A DNA stretch of 64,000 nucleotides from Prinia subflava (Eukaryota > Chordata > Aves > Passeriformes > Cisticolidae): positions 57,913,485-57,977,484 of the forward strand of contig NC_086248.1 in the NCBI RefSeq assembly GCF_021018805.1, read 5' to 3'. Shown in pieces: positions 1-13,740 of the stretch. A program made the translations under genes and the position numbers. The notes under the pieces are model-generated. The model saw nothing but the letters and a program-made list of their open reading frames with translations. It ran no database searches and was not told where the DNA came from. Each line of letters opens with the position of its first letter. Positions within the stretch are counted from its first letter, which is position 1.

Positions 1-649
1 GGATAGAAGTTGTGGGGGCAGGTGAATGGTAAACTATTGGTAAGTGTATGGCCTGAGAGAAGAATGGGACTTGATGCTGGGGAAGACAAATGTCTGGAGA
101 AATGATTGAGGGAGGCCAGTAAAGCAGCTGGGTGAAGCAGGTTATGATAGCAGAGTGTACCACAGCTTGTTCCTTCCATCACACTAGCTATATTTTTTCC
201 ACAATTTTTTCTTCTTAACTCTTGTATTATAAAGATGTGAAAGTGGTGTGCACTCTGTGCAAACCCTGAGTGTGTCAGGACAATTTTGTTCTGTCTTGCC
301 ATGCAAAGTTCTTGAAAAACCATTAATTGAAAGGCTCTGTAAGTCTCAATCCTTACCACTTATTTATTTATTCTTTGTCCCTTCCTTTTCTTTCATCCTG
401 TTTAATTGCACCATTTCTTGTAAGTAAGGTGCCAGTACTCTGCTTTTGCACAGACTGAACACCTTGGTACTTTAACTAAGAGAGTTTATGTTGGGCTTGC
501 ATGCAGCTGGTTAACTAAAGTCAGTGGACTGGGTAGTGCTGCCAGCTTCCTTGGGGCTTTTTGGTGTGTATGGGATAAAACTGAGTGGTTTTTTCACCCC
601 TTTCTTGTCACTTGCAATCCTGAAAGCTGTTGTGTCCCTGTCCTCTTAG
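1..649. other. Non-coding AT-rich DNA, probably intronic
   Basis: No open frame here resembles a protein and I recognise no repeat family. The stretch ends in a pyrimidine-rich run and a TAG, which would serve as the splice acceptor of the possible micro-exon that follows. A GTAAGT near 420 looks like a donor, but I see no matching upstream acceptor with an open frame. Confidence 0.5.
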
Positions 650-670
650 AAGAAGATCCCTTAACAAAGG
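650..670 (+). CDS. Possible 21-nt micro-exon, gene not identified
   Basis: A good acceptor (tgtccctgtcctcttag) is followed after 21 bases by GTATGT, an acceptable donor. Read with two bases completing a previous codon (phase 1), the segment encodes EDPLTK and leaves one G, so it is a symmetric phase 1-1 unit. One other frame is also open; the frame starting at the first base meets TAA. Short symmetric exons of this size are common as neural micro-exons in vertebrates, but this one may simply be a chance acceptor and donor pair. Its phase is compatible with the candidate exon at 21405-21479. I do not recognise the protein. Confidence 0.2.
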
Positions 671-3600
671 GTATGTTGAGATGCACAACTTTCTATCCAT
701 AGACTGCTGTTCAGCTGGAAGCTTACAGTCTTCCTCAAGCTAAACAGGTTTTTCAAATAATAGATGCACCTGGCCAGCAGAGATGGGAAGAGTGTGCAAG
801 AGCATTCTATACTGTAGGTGCACACGAACATGGCTGAACATAAAATTTGTGAAACCATAAGTGAATCATGCTGCAGTTAAAGTCCCAGGTTAACCTTCAA
901 TCATTCCTTGATCACAGCAAAATTCAGAAGATGAAAAGGCAGGTGACATAACCCCAAATTTAAATTTAAATTGGGTGGGGTTTTCTTCTTCCCTTTCCAG
1001 GCAGCTGGACACCAGGTGGCAACCCAGAAAACAGCTGGTAAATATCACCCCTGTGATAAAACTGGGTTCTTTTCCCCAAAGATTTATCTAAGAGTAATTT
1101 AAGTAACTAAGTAAACCTTTTGCTTTCTGAGTGAGATACACTGAGACCTTGTTCATGCCTCTGAAGCCTTTTAAGCATTTAGCCTATCCCCATAGGCTTT
1201 CAGAATTATCTTCATCTCTTGGCAAGCATTATGGTGTAGCTAAGTATTAGTCATGGCAAAAGCCAAGTAATACAGGAAAAACCCACAGAATAATTCAAGA
1301 TTTATTTGCTCAAGTTTTTGTAGGTTCCATTTTATGGATCTCTTAATATATTAAGAGCTTTATAAAGAGTGCATTATTAAGAAACATAGCATATTGTTAA
1401 TTTGAGTTTTTACAATTCTAAGCAGTACATTGATAGATTACTCTGTACCACTTGAATTACTTGTGAGAAACACTTGAATATTTGCGTGACATAATGTATT
1501 CAGATTACTATATAGGAGTTTGCTAAGATGTTTCTGTTATGGAATTGGCTTTGGGAACAGATGTGACTTCTTTTTTCATGCGTTTAAGATGCAGTACGTG
1601 ACTTAGAGCATGACTATAAACTGTTTTACAAAATTTTCAAAGGCATCTCTTTGAGTACATATGCATTGATTACAATATACACAAGCCAAAACCCTATTAA
1701 AAATTAAAAATGCTTCTTCCATAGAGGCAGATAATCATTAAAGCTTGATATGTAGCTCTTCAGTAAAAGAAACTTCAACAAGACCTTCAGCCTCTAAAAG
1801 AAAGATTAGCTACTGCTTTTATCAGCACAGACATCACTTTGAAGAAACTAAACATCTGGTTTCCTTTGGGGAGAATTATGTTCTGTCCACTTGACCCTTT
1901 GTAAAAGTAAATATTTTTATTAGTTATGTTATGTAGGAATTTGAAAAAATATTTAATAAATGAAAAAAGCCCCAACCTTTGCATATTTAGCTTCAGTTAC
2001 AGAAGTGCAGTGCATCAAATGATCTTATGTTCTTGTTTCATGAGTTTCTATTGTATTAAAAATTATACCAGTATGGAATTTGGTAAGAGACATAATTATG
2101 ACTTTCCTTTTTCTTTGTTTTCATTTTTATAAGAAAATATTTATTTTTTTCCATTGCTCCCTTGTCCCCTCCCAGAACTGTTTGTCAAACCACAGACATT
2201 TCAGCCCTCACTCCTTTCCTTCAGCTGTGGCTGTAAAATATACTTCCAGGGTAAATCCACCTGCATTATATATGTTTACTACATAATTTAAATGTGTAAA
2301 GTTGCTTAGTAAAAATAATTGAATGTTTTGACTGTGATCAAATAGAGGTCAAGGGTTATTGGAGATGTAGATTCTAATCCCGTTTTCAAGGTGGTATAGA
2401 ACAGACCTTAATACCATAGTCGTTATATTTGTTTCTTCTAAGTATAAATAGAGGAAAAATGCCCTCCATGCATCACAGGTTTAAAAACAAGTGTTGTTTG
2501 TTTTGTGCCAGTATTGAGAGTGAGTGGAAATCTTTTAATATACACAATGCAGCCTTTTAAGTAAGGAAAGGCATTGGACTTAATAAAAGGTTACACTCAA
2601 GGAATGATTTTACAAGTCAAGCCAGTTAGGAATTTTTCAGCCAAAAATATTTTGTTGGAAAACAACAATTTATTGTAAACAGAACATTTCACACAAGTGG
2701 TTTTCAACAAAACCATCAGCAAGAGAAGCTTTTCAGATATAGGACTGTAAAAAAACCTGTTTCAGTTCCATAGAAAAATAACAATGTAACTTAAAACTCA
2801 AGTGAATACTATCTCTCTGGAAAGTTCTGTCTCTATTTTTAATTATGCTTTTTATTTGAATTAGAGTCCTTCAATAATCTCTACCTCTTTCTCACAAGGA
2901 ACATAGCTATTTTCAAAATTCTACTTTTTTTTTTTTCCTTTTAGTTGGAAAGATAGCTTCCTAGTTGATTCTAGTCTACTGATGTTCCTTTTGCAAATTG
3001 TTCCTATGGAAAAGAGGAACATTGCATTGTTTTAATGCAAACTTGCTGAATAATGGCAGTCATGACATGACTCAAGTTATGACAAATTATTCCTTCTGTT
3101 CCTTTTCATTCCCCATTTGACATGTATCAAAATCTCCTGGTGACTTACCAGTGAAGACCTACTCCAAATTTTTAAAAATTTGATTTGTCCCATTTGTTGT
3201 TGTTATTATGATTGGTCTAAACTGTGTTGCTGATGTTATAGGCACTGTAAGTGCCTGTCTCTTTGCTGGATGTGCCAGTGTTGAGGGTTTATTAATCTTC
3301 AGGGTGAAATAAAGCCTTTCAAAAGAGTGTGCTTTCAGAGTAGACGGCTTTTGATCAAGTGGGTTGCAGGATAATTGAGCAATGCTTGTGCCAAATCTGT
3401 CTAGGATCTAAACCAAAAATACAGAGTTTTTGTGTTTATTTTGGGAATAGGTTCATAGTTGTACGTTTGCCTTGTACAGCAATATTTATGAGAAATGACA
3501 TTGAAGTGGACTTTAAACAGCACATTATAATATAAAATATTACTGTGTCTCTGAAGCACGTCTGGTAATGCAAGATGTAAAGCTATTAATTTGGTCAGGA

Positions 3601-6600
3601 CAATGAGTTCTTTATGAATTGGGGCTAGCCCACTGAAATGAGTTTGCTCCTGAATTAATGATCTTGGAGGGTAGGGAATTTGGAGTAATGACCATCTGCT
3701 GGGTTGTTGATGTCCAGCAGGCTTTAAGGGACAGAGTGACGCCTGTGGTAACACGCTTGGGCAAATCTTAGTATCTGTATTATTATTAAGCATAGAAAGA
3801 GGAAACAAAAGATGGATGAAACTATAAAATTTAGATAATTTTTGCATTAGTGAGAGGACTGTCTTCCACGGGTTGAAGCTTACTGTTATTCTCCATTCCT
3901 GAGAACAGCTTGATTTGATTCCCCCACCTGCCAGGAGAGATGAGAGGCAAAAAACCCAAATGCTTTTTTACTCTGAGGTCTAGAGTAGCCCCACACAAGT
4001 GCTGTTGTGCTTCATCTCCTGTGGTGCAACAATGCAAATGTGATAAACTGTGAGTCCCCAGATCTTCGTCCCTGTTGCTGCTCATTCCATGTACTTAAAT
4101 TGCTTCCCAAGATGTTGTGTAACTGCCTGAAATACCAATGCTCATCAAGCTCTTTAACAGCCTTTCAGCGCTGAGAGTGATGTACATCTCTTGAGATTGT
4201 CAAATCATATTTTGACTTACCCATGCCTTTATGAGACATAAAGATACTTGAGTAAATTCTGTAGGATAAATAACTGTAGAAATGAGGGAGGCATGAAATT
4301 CCCCTGCACAAGTAATTTCCTTCCCTGCTTTCTTGGATATTAGTCTTCAAGATGAGTGACATAAGCCTTTGCATGCTTGCTGGAAATGGGATTAGTAGCT
4401 GGGGGTTTTCCTTAAAATGAACTGGCAGAACTGGTAGAAAAATGCATGCTTCTCTCTGTGTATGTGGAAAGCATAATGTAAACACACATCTATTTATAAG
4501 TAGGCATCATACAAATATCTTAGTATCTCTATAGCGTCATGCTTCCTGCCATTGATCTTTATTACTAAAAGTAAACAAATGATTTTTCCTTGATGATTCT
4601 TATATGTTAAAAGGATTGCAAACCTCTGCTCCCAAAAATCATGGTAGATGTCTTGAAGACTGGTGTCCATGGTGTCATATGATCTGATGGAATGTTTTTA
4701 AAGTGTATTTCATACTCTGTGAAATGCTAGTTTGGTTTTTTTCCCTGGTTTTTACTGCAGTCTACAGTAGCAGGCTCACACTTGGAAACAGGTGGAGTGC
4801 AGCCTTCTTGGGGGAGGCACCAGTGTCCCAGGGAAAAAATGGAATATGAAACAATACCCAGTAATCAGGCACTAGAGGACCCATGTGCCATCTCCTTCAG
4901 GCTCTGAATCTGTAGAGTGTTCAAATCTTCTTTCTAATAGATTTATTTTCCTTTATTGCAGCCAAAAGGTTGAAAATCTTGTTTTCATTTGGTATCTTCT
5001 TTTAATCTTGCTAAATAAGCACTCAGATGCATCAGTTAAATTAGATCTTTGATGGAGTTCTTGCAGGGTGGAAAAAAGAGAAAAACTGCAAAAAAAGCCC
5101 ATAGAACATGTATGTGGTTGAAATGGATTTTATTATCTATTTCAGTTTTAATACCTGCTTGAATTGGGAAAAAAAAAGTTTTTGTAATTATTTCTCAGAA
5201 AAGTGGAGCAATTCTCTTCCTTAGAGAAATATACTGAATCTTCAGCTTCAGAGATTTGAGGCTGGTAGTTACAGGTAATCTGTTTTAGCTAGTACCTTTT
5301 GTAACTAATTAATCACATAGTTGAGTTTCTGTGTGAAATTTGCTGACAGTTAACTTTGGAAAAATACAAATCTAGACATACTATTAAAGTTATGTTAATT
5401 CAATCCATTGGAGTTCATATGGTTCAAATCTCATTCGTTAGTTTTGCAGTTTTGTTTTTGTGGGGTTTTTTGCTTGTTTGTTAGTAAGAACGATCTGAAA
5501 GAAATACCACATAGTCTACATGTTTTAAAGTAGATCAAACTTTTCTTCTTACATTTAGGTGTAAAAACTCAAAGCTGTCAAAAATGACAGGTAATTTTGA
5601 AGTTTGGTAGTTGACTTAATGTTCACTATAGTTGCTTTTGTTAAGTGTCCCGGGTACCTGTTTTGCACAAATTGGGGTAGATGCTAGAATGACTGAACAG
5701 TTTTCTAAAGTTTGGCCTTTGTTTTACAACTATGATTCATTGCAGCTTCTTTCCAAACTTTAATAGTTTTTGCTTAAAGTGTAATTAAGTTTGATTTAAA
5801 AAGAAAACCCAAACCGAAACCACAAAAAATTCCCTTCCATTAAGGATCTGCTCTACATTTCATGCTGGCATTAGCCTGGTAATGTCACAGGGATGCCCAG
5901 ACTTGAACGTGTATGGAGCAGCCAAAAGAGGACTTTTCTTGCCACAGGAGAGCTGGGAGACTGCCTCTGAACTCTCCTTGTGCAAAAATGTCTTGCTCTA
6001 ACACAGTGGAAGGAGGCATCCACCATTTATTGGATACACAGGAGCTAAAAGTTGCAGAGAAGATTTCTGGAGGTACAGAGACAGAAAATTATGCTCCTTT
6101 TTGAAAGGTTTGTATCTGGTTTGTTTTAAAGGTCAGGACTGAAAGGTAGAAGCAAACCCTGACACTGCCAGTGGCATATGCATAAGGGAATGTGGGCATA
6201 TGCATAAGTTCAATTGCATGTAATTATACTTGTTCCTCTCCACAGAGTATGGTTGTCTTTTTTTCTTTATTCTCTCCCTGTTCTGCTTTTTATGCCAGCA
6301 TGTGTTTTTCTGTCTCTGTCTCCATTCAGAGTTCTTTAAATCTTTGAAGTGTGTAATAAGAAATTGTTTGAAACTATGTGTCAGCAAAGGTTTATGAGCA
6401 GAGGTGGCCTGAGAGAGGAGTGCTTTAGGGTTACAGCTGTGTAAAATTCAGATGGGTCTAGGAGTGTTCCCAGGCCTGGAAGAAGATGGTCACTGATGGT
6501 TGTGTTTGCTAGTGTGATGTTGGGATATGATAGCCTTCTTCTTCAGGCATGACCCAGTCCCTAGTGCAGGTCAGCCATCACTCTTGAGAGATGGCTTGTA

Positions 6601-9600
6601 TGCACCCTGGTTTGGAGTCTGGGATTATTCATTACCTCAGATGTGCTTTTCTGTCCAAACTTGCTTTTGTACACAGGAGCACCTTTTGGGCACATCTAAT
6701 GCATTAATTTAAGAGCAGCCTTCGTTTTTCTGATGATGAAACCCTGCAATGTGACCTCAGCATTTATTCAGCATCAGAGAATCTGCAGGTTGGTCCAGAA
6801 ATCCCATGAGTGTTTTCACTGTGGGGAAGATAAAGGGTCACTTTTTATTTGTGTGAGCACATCAGCATTTCTCTGCAGACTTTTTTAGTCCCTTGCTTGG
6901 GTAAGTTCGCTCTATGGACTTGCTATTGTTTATTTCAAAGTGAATTTCTGGATTGTTTTGGAGAGAGAAATGGATGACTTTGAAACTGGGAAAAAGGAAA
7001 TAGAAGACTTTGGAACTGACTTGGCACTTTTTAAATTGATATGCCCCGGTGGGTGAACACATAGTGGTGACCATTGGGGGAAGAGTGACAGTAGCTTGGT
7101 GGTCTCTCCAGGAATGCTGCACGGGCTGTGGGAGCAGTGACAGGATGAGAAGGAGATCAAGTAACTGTCATCAAATTTGGAGGGAGCAAATGCTCCTTAC
7201 CCTGCTCCTCTTGCCTAAATGCAGTAAGGCTCAGAGGGCTATAGAAACTCATTTGCTGATCAGATAGAGTGGTTCCCTGCTTTTTCTGGTAATATACACT
7301 CTTCGTGTGTGTTTGAAATACAGCAGGGACTTTCTCTTTTTTTCCTGTAGCCCCAGTGAGTAGGCTGGCAGAATCTCAGAGTGAGGCAGGGCCAGGTGCT
7401 TTCCTCCTCTGCTGTGCCTCTTGCTGGGTTCAGTGGGAACCTGGTGTTGTTAGTATGCACTCTGTGTGCCTGTGTTCCTCAGAGGACAAAATGTGGGCTA
7501 GGCAGCAAGAATGGAAGAGCTGGGATTTTTATGTACTAAGGATGGTATTACATAACTTGAAACAGCATTATTGGAATACCTCTGTGTTGTTTCAGTAGAT
7601 CAGTACTTAATATTTGAATGAAACATTAAGGTTTATAAATGGTTAGTTGTGTGTCTTGGCAGTGCTTTAGGTTTGTTCCCCAATTACTGAACTCACAAGG
7701 GTGTTTTGCAGAAAGTTTGCATAAGTTATTTCTTCCCTTAAAAGTGGAAGAAAAGGAACTTTCATCTGAATTCACCGGGCTTAGCTCTGAGAATTCAAAA
7801 GGCTTTGGAAACTGGCTGAAGCTCTTGGTACTGACTTGAGTAATATCCCTTTGAATATTTACTTTAATCAAGCCTATTTAGAGATTCCTCACACCCTATC
7901 CTTATTTTTGTTGGTTTCCAGTACTAGATTAAATGACCAATGAAATATAAAGCTATTTTCTTAAAAGTAGGTTCTTCTGGAGTTGTCAGTGGTATTGCTG
8001 TAGCTGGATTTTATGTTATTTTAGCACAAAATAGGTATTTCTTTATTTCTGTTGAATGATAAGTCTAAGTTATTTATTTTATTTTCTGAGAAGGTGAATG
8101 AAGTATCAAAATTAACAATGGCTCAGACTCCATGCAGTTGTCGAGAATTACTTATAAACAACTGATTGATCAAACCATGTCTCTTAGACTGATGTAGAAA
8201 GGTGAAAAACATTCAACTGAAGGAAATCCCCTTTCCAACTATAATAGTCATAAGTCATGTTATTTTTTCCCCATGTGTTTTTTCTGAATAGAAGTGGTAT
8301 TTTGGTCAAGGGCCAGTGAAGGTCTGCATTTGGCAATTCAGTGTTTACTAAGAAATTTGGCTCTTCTGAGAAAGAGTAGTGGGGATAAGAAGCTTTATAT
8401 GTTCATATAGAAGGAGTTTCCATTTCTAGAGAATACAGCAGTTTAACCCAACAGAAATGTTTATTCAACAGCTTGTCACCTGCTTCTGTCAAAATGCTCA
8501 TTCCAATTCCTTTGGAAATTCTGGCAGGTTAAAGATTGTTACCATGAGTCGTTTCTCTTTTACCAGTTTTTTTTTTTTTTACCTAGTTTACTAGGCTCTA
8601 TACTCTATACTGATCATGGGTGAATGAAATAAACCCATTTCATCTAATATTTCTTATTTCATCTAATGTTCCTTATTCTTTAAAATGAATATATGTGATA
8701 ACTGTGTACATGCATGTGCTCTGTCAGAGATCAGGCATGAATGTGATTTGAAACTGTAGTTTCTCTGTGCTCTGCATAGGCAATTCAGTGCCACAAAAGC
8801 CAGCAGGGCTATGCCTGCAGTTACAGAACTCTGAACTGGGGACACACTTTTCAAAGCTAATATACAGCAAGAGGGCTCTGGCTTCTCCATCCCAACCAGT
8901 CAGACTGTTCTATAGGTAACTGCAAACTTTGGCTCTAGAATGCATGTTGTTTGCAAGCCACGCTTCAACAGTTGCACTCTGGAGTGTCTTGATAAATAGT
9001 GGAGTGTTTTTACAGGAAATGTCCCAATCTGAGTTATGAGGCCATTCATATGGGTAAATTGCAAGGGAGTGTACACAGTGCTGTTAGCTTGTCTGTTATT
9101 AATTTCCTCTTTTTTAACAAGTGGGCACAGTGTGTATATAAATATATGTACATATACACATAGATGTATGTATTCCCAAAGCAGAGAGAAGGAAAATGTG
9201 AAGGGGTCCTACAGCCAGCTCCCTGAACCAGGGCTGGGGGGCTGCCAGGTTCGGTGGTGTTCAGAGCCTGGGATATGTCAGGGCTCAGAAAGCTTTAACT
9301 GTTGACTCTTTTATGTGATTTGCTGTGTTGTTTCCTTATGCTGCACACTCTGTGATGAAAACAAAACCCCAAAGTTTTCATTAATGATACTTCACTGCAG
9401 TCAGAAAGTTAGATAGACTTTTTCTCATGGCTCTGGGTAAAAAACCCGCAACAAACGTGTTTCAGAGGGCATGCGTAAGTAGCTTTGTTATGCACGGCTG
9501 TACTTTGGCTAGCCACTCCAATGACAATTTCTGGAAAAGCCAACAGAGTACTACTCGCCTAATAATTATAAAGTCCGCATCTAAACCTGTCATTTCAGCA

Positions 9601-11583
9601 GTAATGCCATACTCAGACAAGTTGAAGGAAACTCACAAATGGGCTTTGTAGGAGCCCACTCTCCTCATGGTGAATCTGTGTCTTTCCTTATAAATGTAAC
9701 GCTGTCACTGTGTGTCATGGAGACAAAACTAATGAAAGATCCACATATAAAGCAATAATTATCCATTACTCTGGTTTTAAGTAGGCTTTCCCTTCATGAA
9801 CGTTGCCCTTGTCAGCGATGCCAAACCAAACATTCCTTTGTACTTCCCCCCACCCCCTCTGCTTTAAATCTCCAAAAGAGTTTACAGTTGAAGGGGGAAA
9901 TATCATTCTCTCTTCTTTACTTGAAATTAACATTGTTTAGGAAAATTTTTAAGAAAGTAAATGGACTTTCTGGACAGTGCTGACATTTTTGTCTTTCATC
10001 AGTATGACCTTATTCTGAAAGTTCTGTGGTTTTCTTTTACAGTGAGGTCTGAAGTTACTTCTTTGAAAATATGCAGTGAATCCAAACATATTACAAGTAC
10101 TTTACAGAAGAGGTGTAGCAGCCTAATGGGAGTTGATGCATACTAATTTCTCAGCTGTTAGCCAATTGGAAGAAAAACAGCAGTGCTTTTAAAAAATATG
10201 GACATGAGAGAATAAATTTATGATTTTAATGTGGTGCAGAGGAGCATTTTGTGGTTTGCTGTTTTTTGTTTGGTTGTTTTTGTTGGGTTTTTTCTGGCGG
10301 GGCGGGGGAGCTTTCAGAAATGTGTTTAAGTGCAGAGAAGAAATGCCCCTGAAAAGCTGACTTTGAGTAGTAGTTTTCTGTATTTATACTCTTGAAAAGC
10401 CTTGGGCTGTTCTGTACTCTTGGAATATTTACTTGTGGATGCACCTTATCTCTTTTAAGATGTCAGAGTTTACATTGCATACTGGTTATGTGAGTTGAGG
10501 AAGATGTCATTTCCTATCTCAGTGCCTTGACTTTGGCCCTACACAGAGTTAAAGTACGTACAAATTTCATTCTTCCCATAGATAAGAGCTTTTTACTGAC
10601 CTTAAATATGAAGAATTTCTCTGTAAGAGGTCTGTAAAATTTTAATTTAAGATGAAACAAGCCCCAGGAAAACCTTCATTCTTATCATAGTCCTGTGATT
10701 TTAAGAGAAGCTACTCTGCGTAATAGAGGCAGTCTGATGTCCTTCCCAAGTGGGTGGCAAGGTTGTTTCCTTTCTTCTGATGAGTAAGTGTGACAAAGTT
10801 AGTGAACTTTAGTTGGGTGTCAAGAGATTTCCTGAAACAGCAATGAAAAATACAAAAAGGAAGTGTCAGAGGGTGAAATGCCTGCAGACATGGTAAGATT
10901 GTTTCTACCATCATTAGATCCAATTCTTTCGACGTATTGTAATTCATTGGTATGTTATCTATCACTGTAATATTTATTCAGCACATAGGACTGGATTCAA
11001 ATGAATTTAAGGCTTTGCATATTATAGTTTATTTTCACTGTTATTTGACTTGTTTGCTGTAATTGGGTTCCTTGGGCTCCAAAAACAACTTTGCTTCCTC
11101 GCAGCCTGTTTTGATTTTATTTCTTCCACTGCTTGAGCCTATGGTGAAATGATGCATTTGCCCATCAGTGGTCTTTTCCAAGATGATGTTTAGTGATACC
11201 CTAAAAACAGGCATCAAGTACAAAGAGAAGTGTCTTTTTAAGTGTTACACTACCTCTCTAATAAAAGAAACCATTTAGAGGAGGCTTGCAACCTATAAAA
11301 GCAGGTACCAGGGGCTCTTTACTGTATATGCCAGATGCAAGTCTGGAGGCTTTTTTGTTTGTTTTGCTTGTTTTATCTTGTATAAGAGAGAAATTTGAAT
11401 AAAAGTTGACTGTTAGGATGCTAGCTGGGTTATTGCTCGTTTGCTTGTTTGGGTTTTTTAATATCTGAGTGGAACAGCAGCAGCAGTCCTTGTCTTTAAC
11501 CAGAAGTCTTAAAACTGTAGTTGCTGAGCAACAGAGGCTTGAATATGAAAAAGACTAAAGAGGGACAGAACGTGAAGAAGTCC
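671..11583. other. Long non-coding AT-rich stretch
   Basis: About 11 kb with no supported gene. ORFs of 60-150 codons occur on both strands, but they lack splice context, family motifs and coding-like composition. The sequence has many poly-T/poly-A runs, for example near 2926 and 8567-8580, and a short two-copy tandem duplication at 8637-8674. I identified no transposable element here, although old CR1 remnants too diverged to spot by eye may be present. Confidence 0.5.
8637..8674. repeat. Two-copy 19-bp tandem duplication
   Basis: The unit atttcatctaatatttctt at 8637-8655 is followed directly by atttcatctaatgttcctt at 8656-8674, with two differences. It looks like a small replication-slippage duplication. 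Confidence 0.8.
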
Positions 11584-12190
11584 GAAGAGGGAGTCTTTGT
11601 GTGTGTGCATCTCTCTGATTGTTTATTAGCCAAATCAGCATCTCTCCTAATTGTAGCGAAGTTCAGAGCTTTGAAAGGAATTTGAGTAATTCTGCGATAA
11701 ACAATGGTGAAATTCTTTCCTCTTCAGTTTCCTTTTCTTAACCAAGTGCACTATAAAGCAATCTCTGCTATTGAAGAAGTTTGACAGGTTCGCATCCAGC
11801 TCTGGAATGTTTTGGAATGTATTTTTTTCTTTGTTTGTTAAGCCAGAACTTTTGGCCCAGTAGTGAGGTTTGAGCTCTGCAGCTCACTAGAATGAAGTCA
11901 TAGAATGGCTTTGCTTGGAAGAGATCTTAAGGATCATCTAGTTCCAACCTCCCTGCCATGGGCAGACACACCTTCCACAAGACCAGGTTGTTCAGTGCTC
12001 CATCTAACCTGGCTTAAAGACTTCCAGGGATGGGACATTCGCTGCTTTTTAGGGCAACTCCTTCCAGTGCCTCACCACCTACAGTAATATATTCATCTAA
12101 ACCTATTCCCTTTCAGTTTGAAGTCATTCTTTCTTGTCCAGTCACTACATGCTCTTGTAAAAAAATCCCTCTCCAGCTTTCTCATAGGTT
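11584..12190. repeat. 607-bp duplicated block, copy 1 (probable source copy)
   Basis: This block recurs at 14068-14674 with a constant offset of 2,484 bp and no indels. I count four mismatches by eye, two of them in the last 25 bases. It has two parts: about 314 bp of apparently unique sequence (11584-11897) and the 3' part of a minus-strand CR1 LINE (11898 onward). In this copy the CR1 continues smoothly past 12190, whereas in the other copy it stops abruptly at the block edge. This copy is therefore probably the original. Confidence 0.92.
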
Positions 12191-12345
12191 CCAACCTTCA
12201 CGTACTGGAAGGCCACAATCAGGTCACCCTGAAGCCTTCTCTTGTCCAGGCTGAACAACCCCAATTGGCTCATCCTTGAGAGATGTTCCATCCCTCTGAT
12301 CAACTTGATGGCCCTCATCTGGATTTTATTCAACAAAATACAAGA
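11898..12345 (-). mobile_element. CR1 LINE fragment, 5'-truncated (3' part of ORF2 and 3' UTR)
   Basis: The + strand reads tcatagaatgg...ggaagagatcttaaggatcatctagttccaacc, the reverse complement of the typical CR1 3' end. It continues through the usual CR1 phrases (ccatgggcagacacaccttcc, gttccaaccttcacgtactgg, aggctgaacaaccccaattgg). The minus strand encodes a piece of the C-terminal region of CR1 ORF2, with residues such as IKLIRGMEHLSRM and LGLFSLDKRRLQGDLI, interrupted further downstream. It is a dead fragment lacking the endonuclease and the reverse transcriptase catalytic region. The right (5') boundary is approximate. Confidence 0.9.
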
Positions 12346-13740
12346 CCTAATGCATTTGGAGTTGTATTTCTCTTGAGAAAGATGCAAGAAGAGGGGATGC
12401 TAGTGACCAGTCAAAATACCTAACACAGATTTAAAAAAAAAAAACCAACCTTTAAACTTACTTTTCCCTCAAAGTCTGAACAGTTACCTGGAGCGTGCAG
12501 TTGGAAGGGTGAATGGTGAGCAAGGCAGAAGTGCTGCTGTAAACCCCAACATTCAGAGACTTTTGCAGTTTTTAGGTTGACATTGTAAAATGACTGTGTA
12601 AATTCTGACAGTGTCAGAGTATTTATTGAGGGGAAAGTCAGGTATTCTTTTCTGGCAACTTTCAGGATTCTGGCCATGGGTTTGACTGTTATCACAATGT
12701 GAGGACCCTAAAATCCTGTAGTCTATTTAGTGCTGTAGCTGGAGTATGTGCATAGGGCTTTTTGTGGTATTTCTGCACTTGGTAAATGCATTACTGAAGA
12801 CTCACAAATTAAGGATGCTGGAAGTAAGCTCTTGTGATAAAGAAAATGTTGAACTGTGTGTTCTTGTCTACGTTGAGGCATTTGGTTTATTTTTAAATAG
12901 GTTTGTTTCAAATTCAGTTTTCTTTATGTGACCCTAATTAGCACTTAACAGTAGAAGTAGTGTTGTCTAAAAAAATGGAATCAGAAAACAATGTAAGGAA
13001 AGTTCAGTTAAAAGATTTTATCTCTGTCTTTCTAAGTTTCAATGAAAACTATGCTGTTGGTTGGTTTTTGCAGAGTAACATGTAATGCATTACATGGGGC
13101 TCTTAGTTTGCTCAGAAAATGCTTTGCTGAGAATACATTGTGTGCTTCACTGTATGCTTGTTGAGTAGCAGGTTTCTTTGAGTAGATGACAACAGTATTT
13201 TGTGATAGCGATAGCTGTTCTTGGCAGCTATGACTTGCTACTGCTGTACTCACAGTGGTCTGTGCTGAGACTTGCCTCTAAGTCCCTAAATATCTTGGGA
13301 CTGACCTGCTTATCCTGCTTTTCCTTGGTTTTCATCACTGTATGTCAGGCATGTCCTGCGCTGAGCCACTTCACCTAAGTCTGTCTGTTTTCTCAAGCTT
13401 ACATTCAAAAGGAAGTGTCTGAAGTGACAGACCTTCCGTATGTAAGTGAAGCATAATCTTTCGATGGAATTTTTTTTTCCTTTGTTCATGTGGGAGTTTC
13501 TAACTTTAATGAAGACCTGGAAGAGCTGCTGAGATTAACCGCACTGTACAAAGGCATGAGAGAAGCAATGTGTGTGTATATAATTTGAAAAAATACCAAG
13601 CGCTTTACAGAATAATTCTGTTTGTTCTGGTTGTAGGGAGTTTTAAAATAAGCAGAATGTGGCATAGCGGCTGAGCTATCAGGCTACCCATCCCCAAATC
13701 CAGACTCGAGTGATAAGCACGGCAATTCAGAAGGACTTTT
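12346..13740. other. Non-coding DNA between the CR1 and a CpG-rich patch
   Basis: AT-rich sequence with poly-A near 12430 and no recognisable gene or repeat family. Small ORFs on both strands show no protein character. It forms most of the 1.9 kb separating the two copies of the 607-bp block. Confidence 0.5.

Noticed and set aside
3401..3847. 148-codon ORF on the minus strand
   Set aside because: No motif, no splice or promoter context, and a composition like its surroundings; chance ORF.
4768..4798. Exon-like 31-nt window after tttttactgcag
   Set aside because: The donor is weak and the length would break the phase chain.
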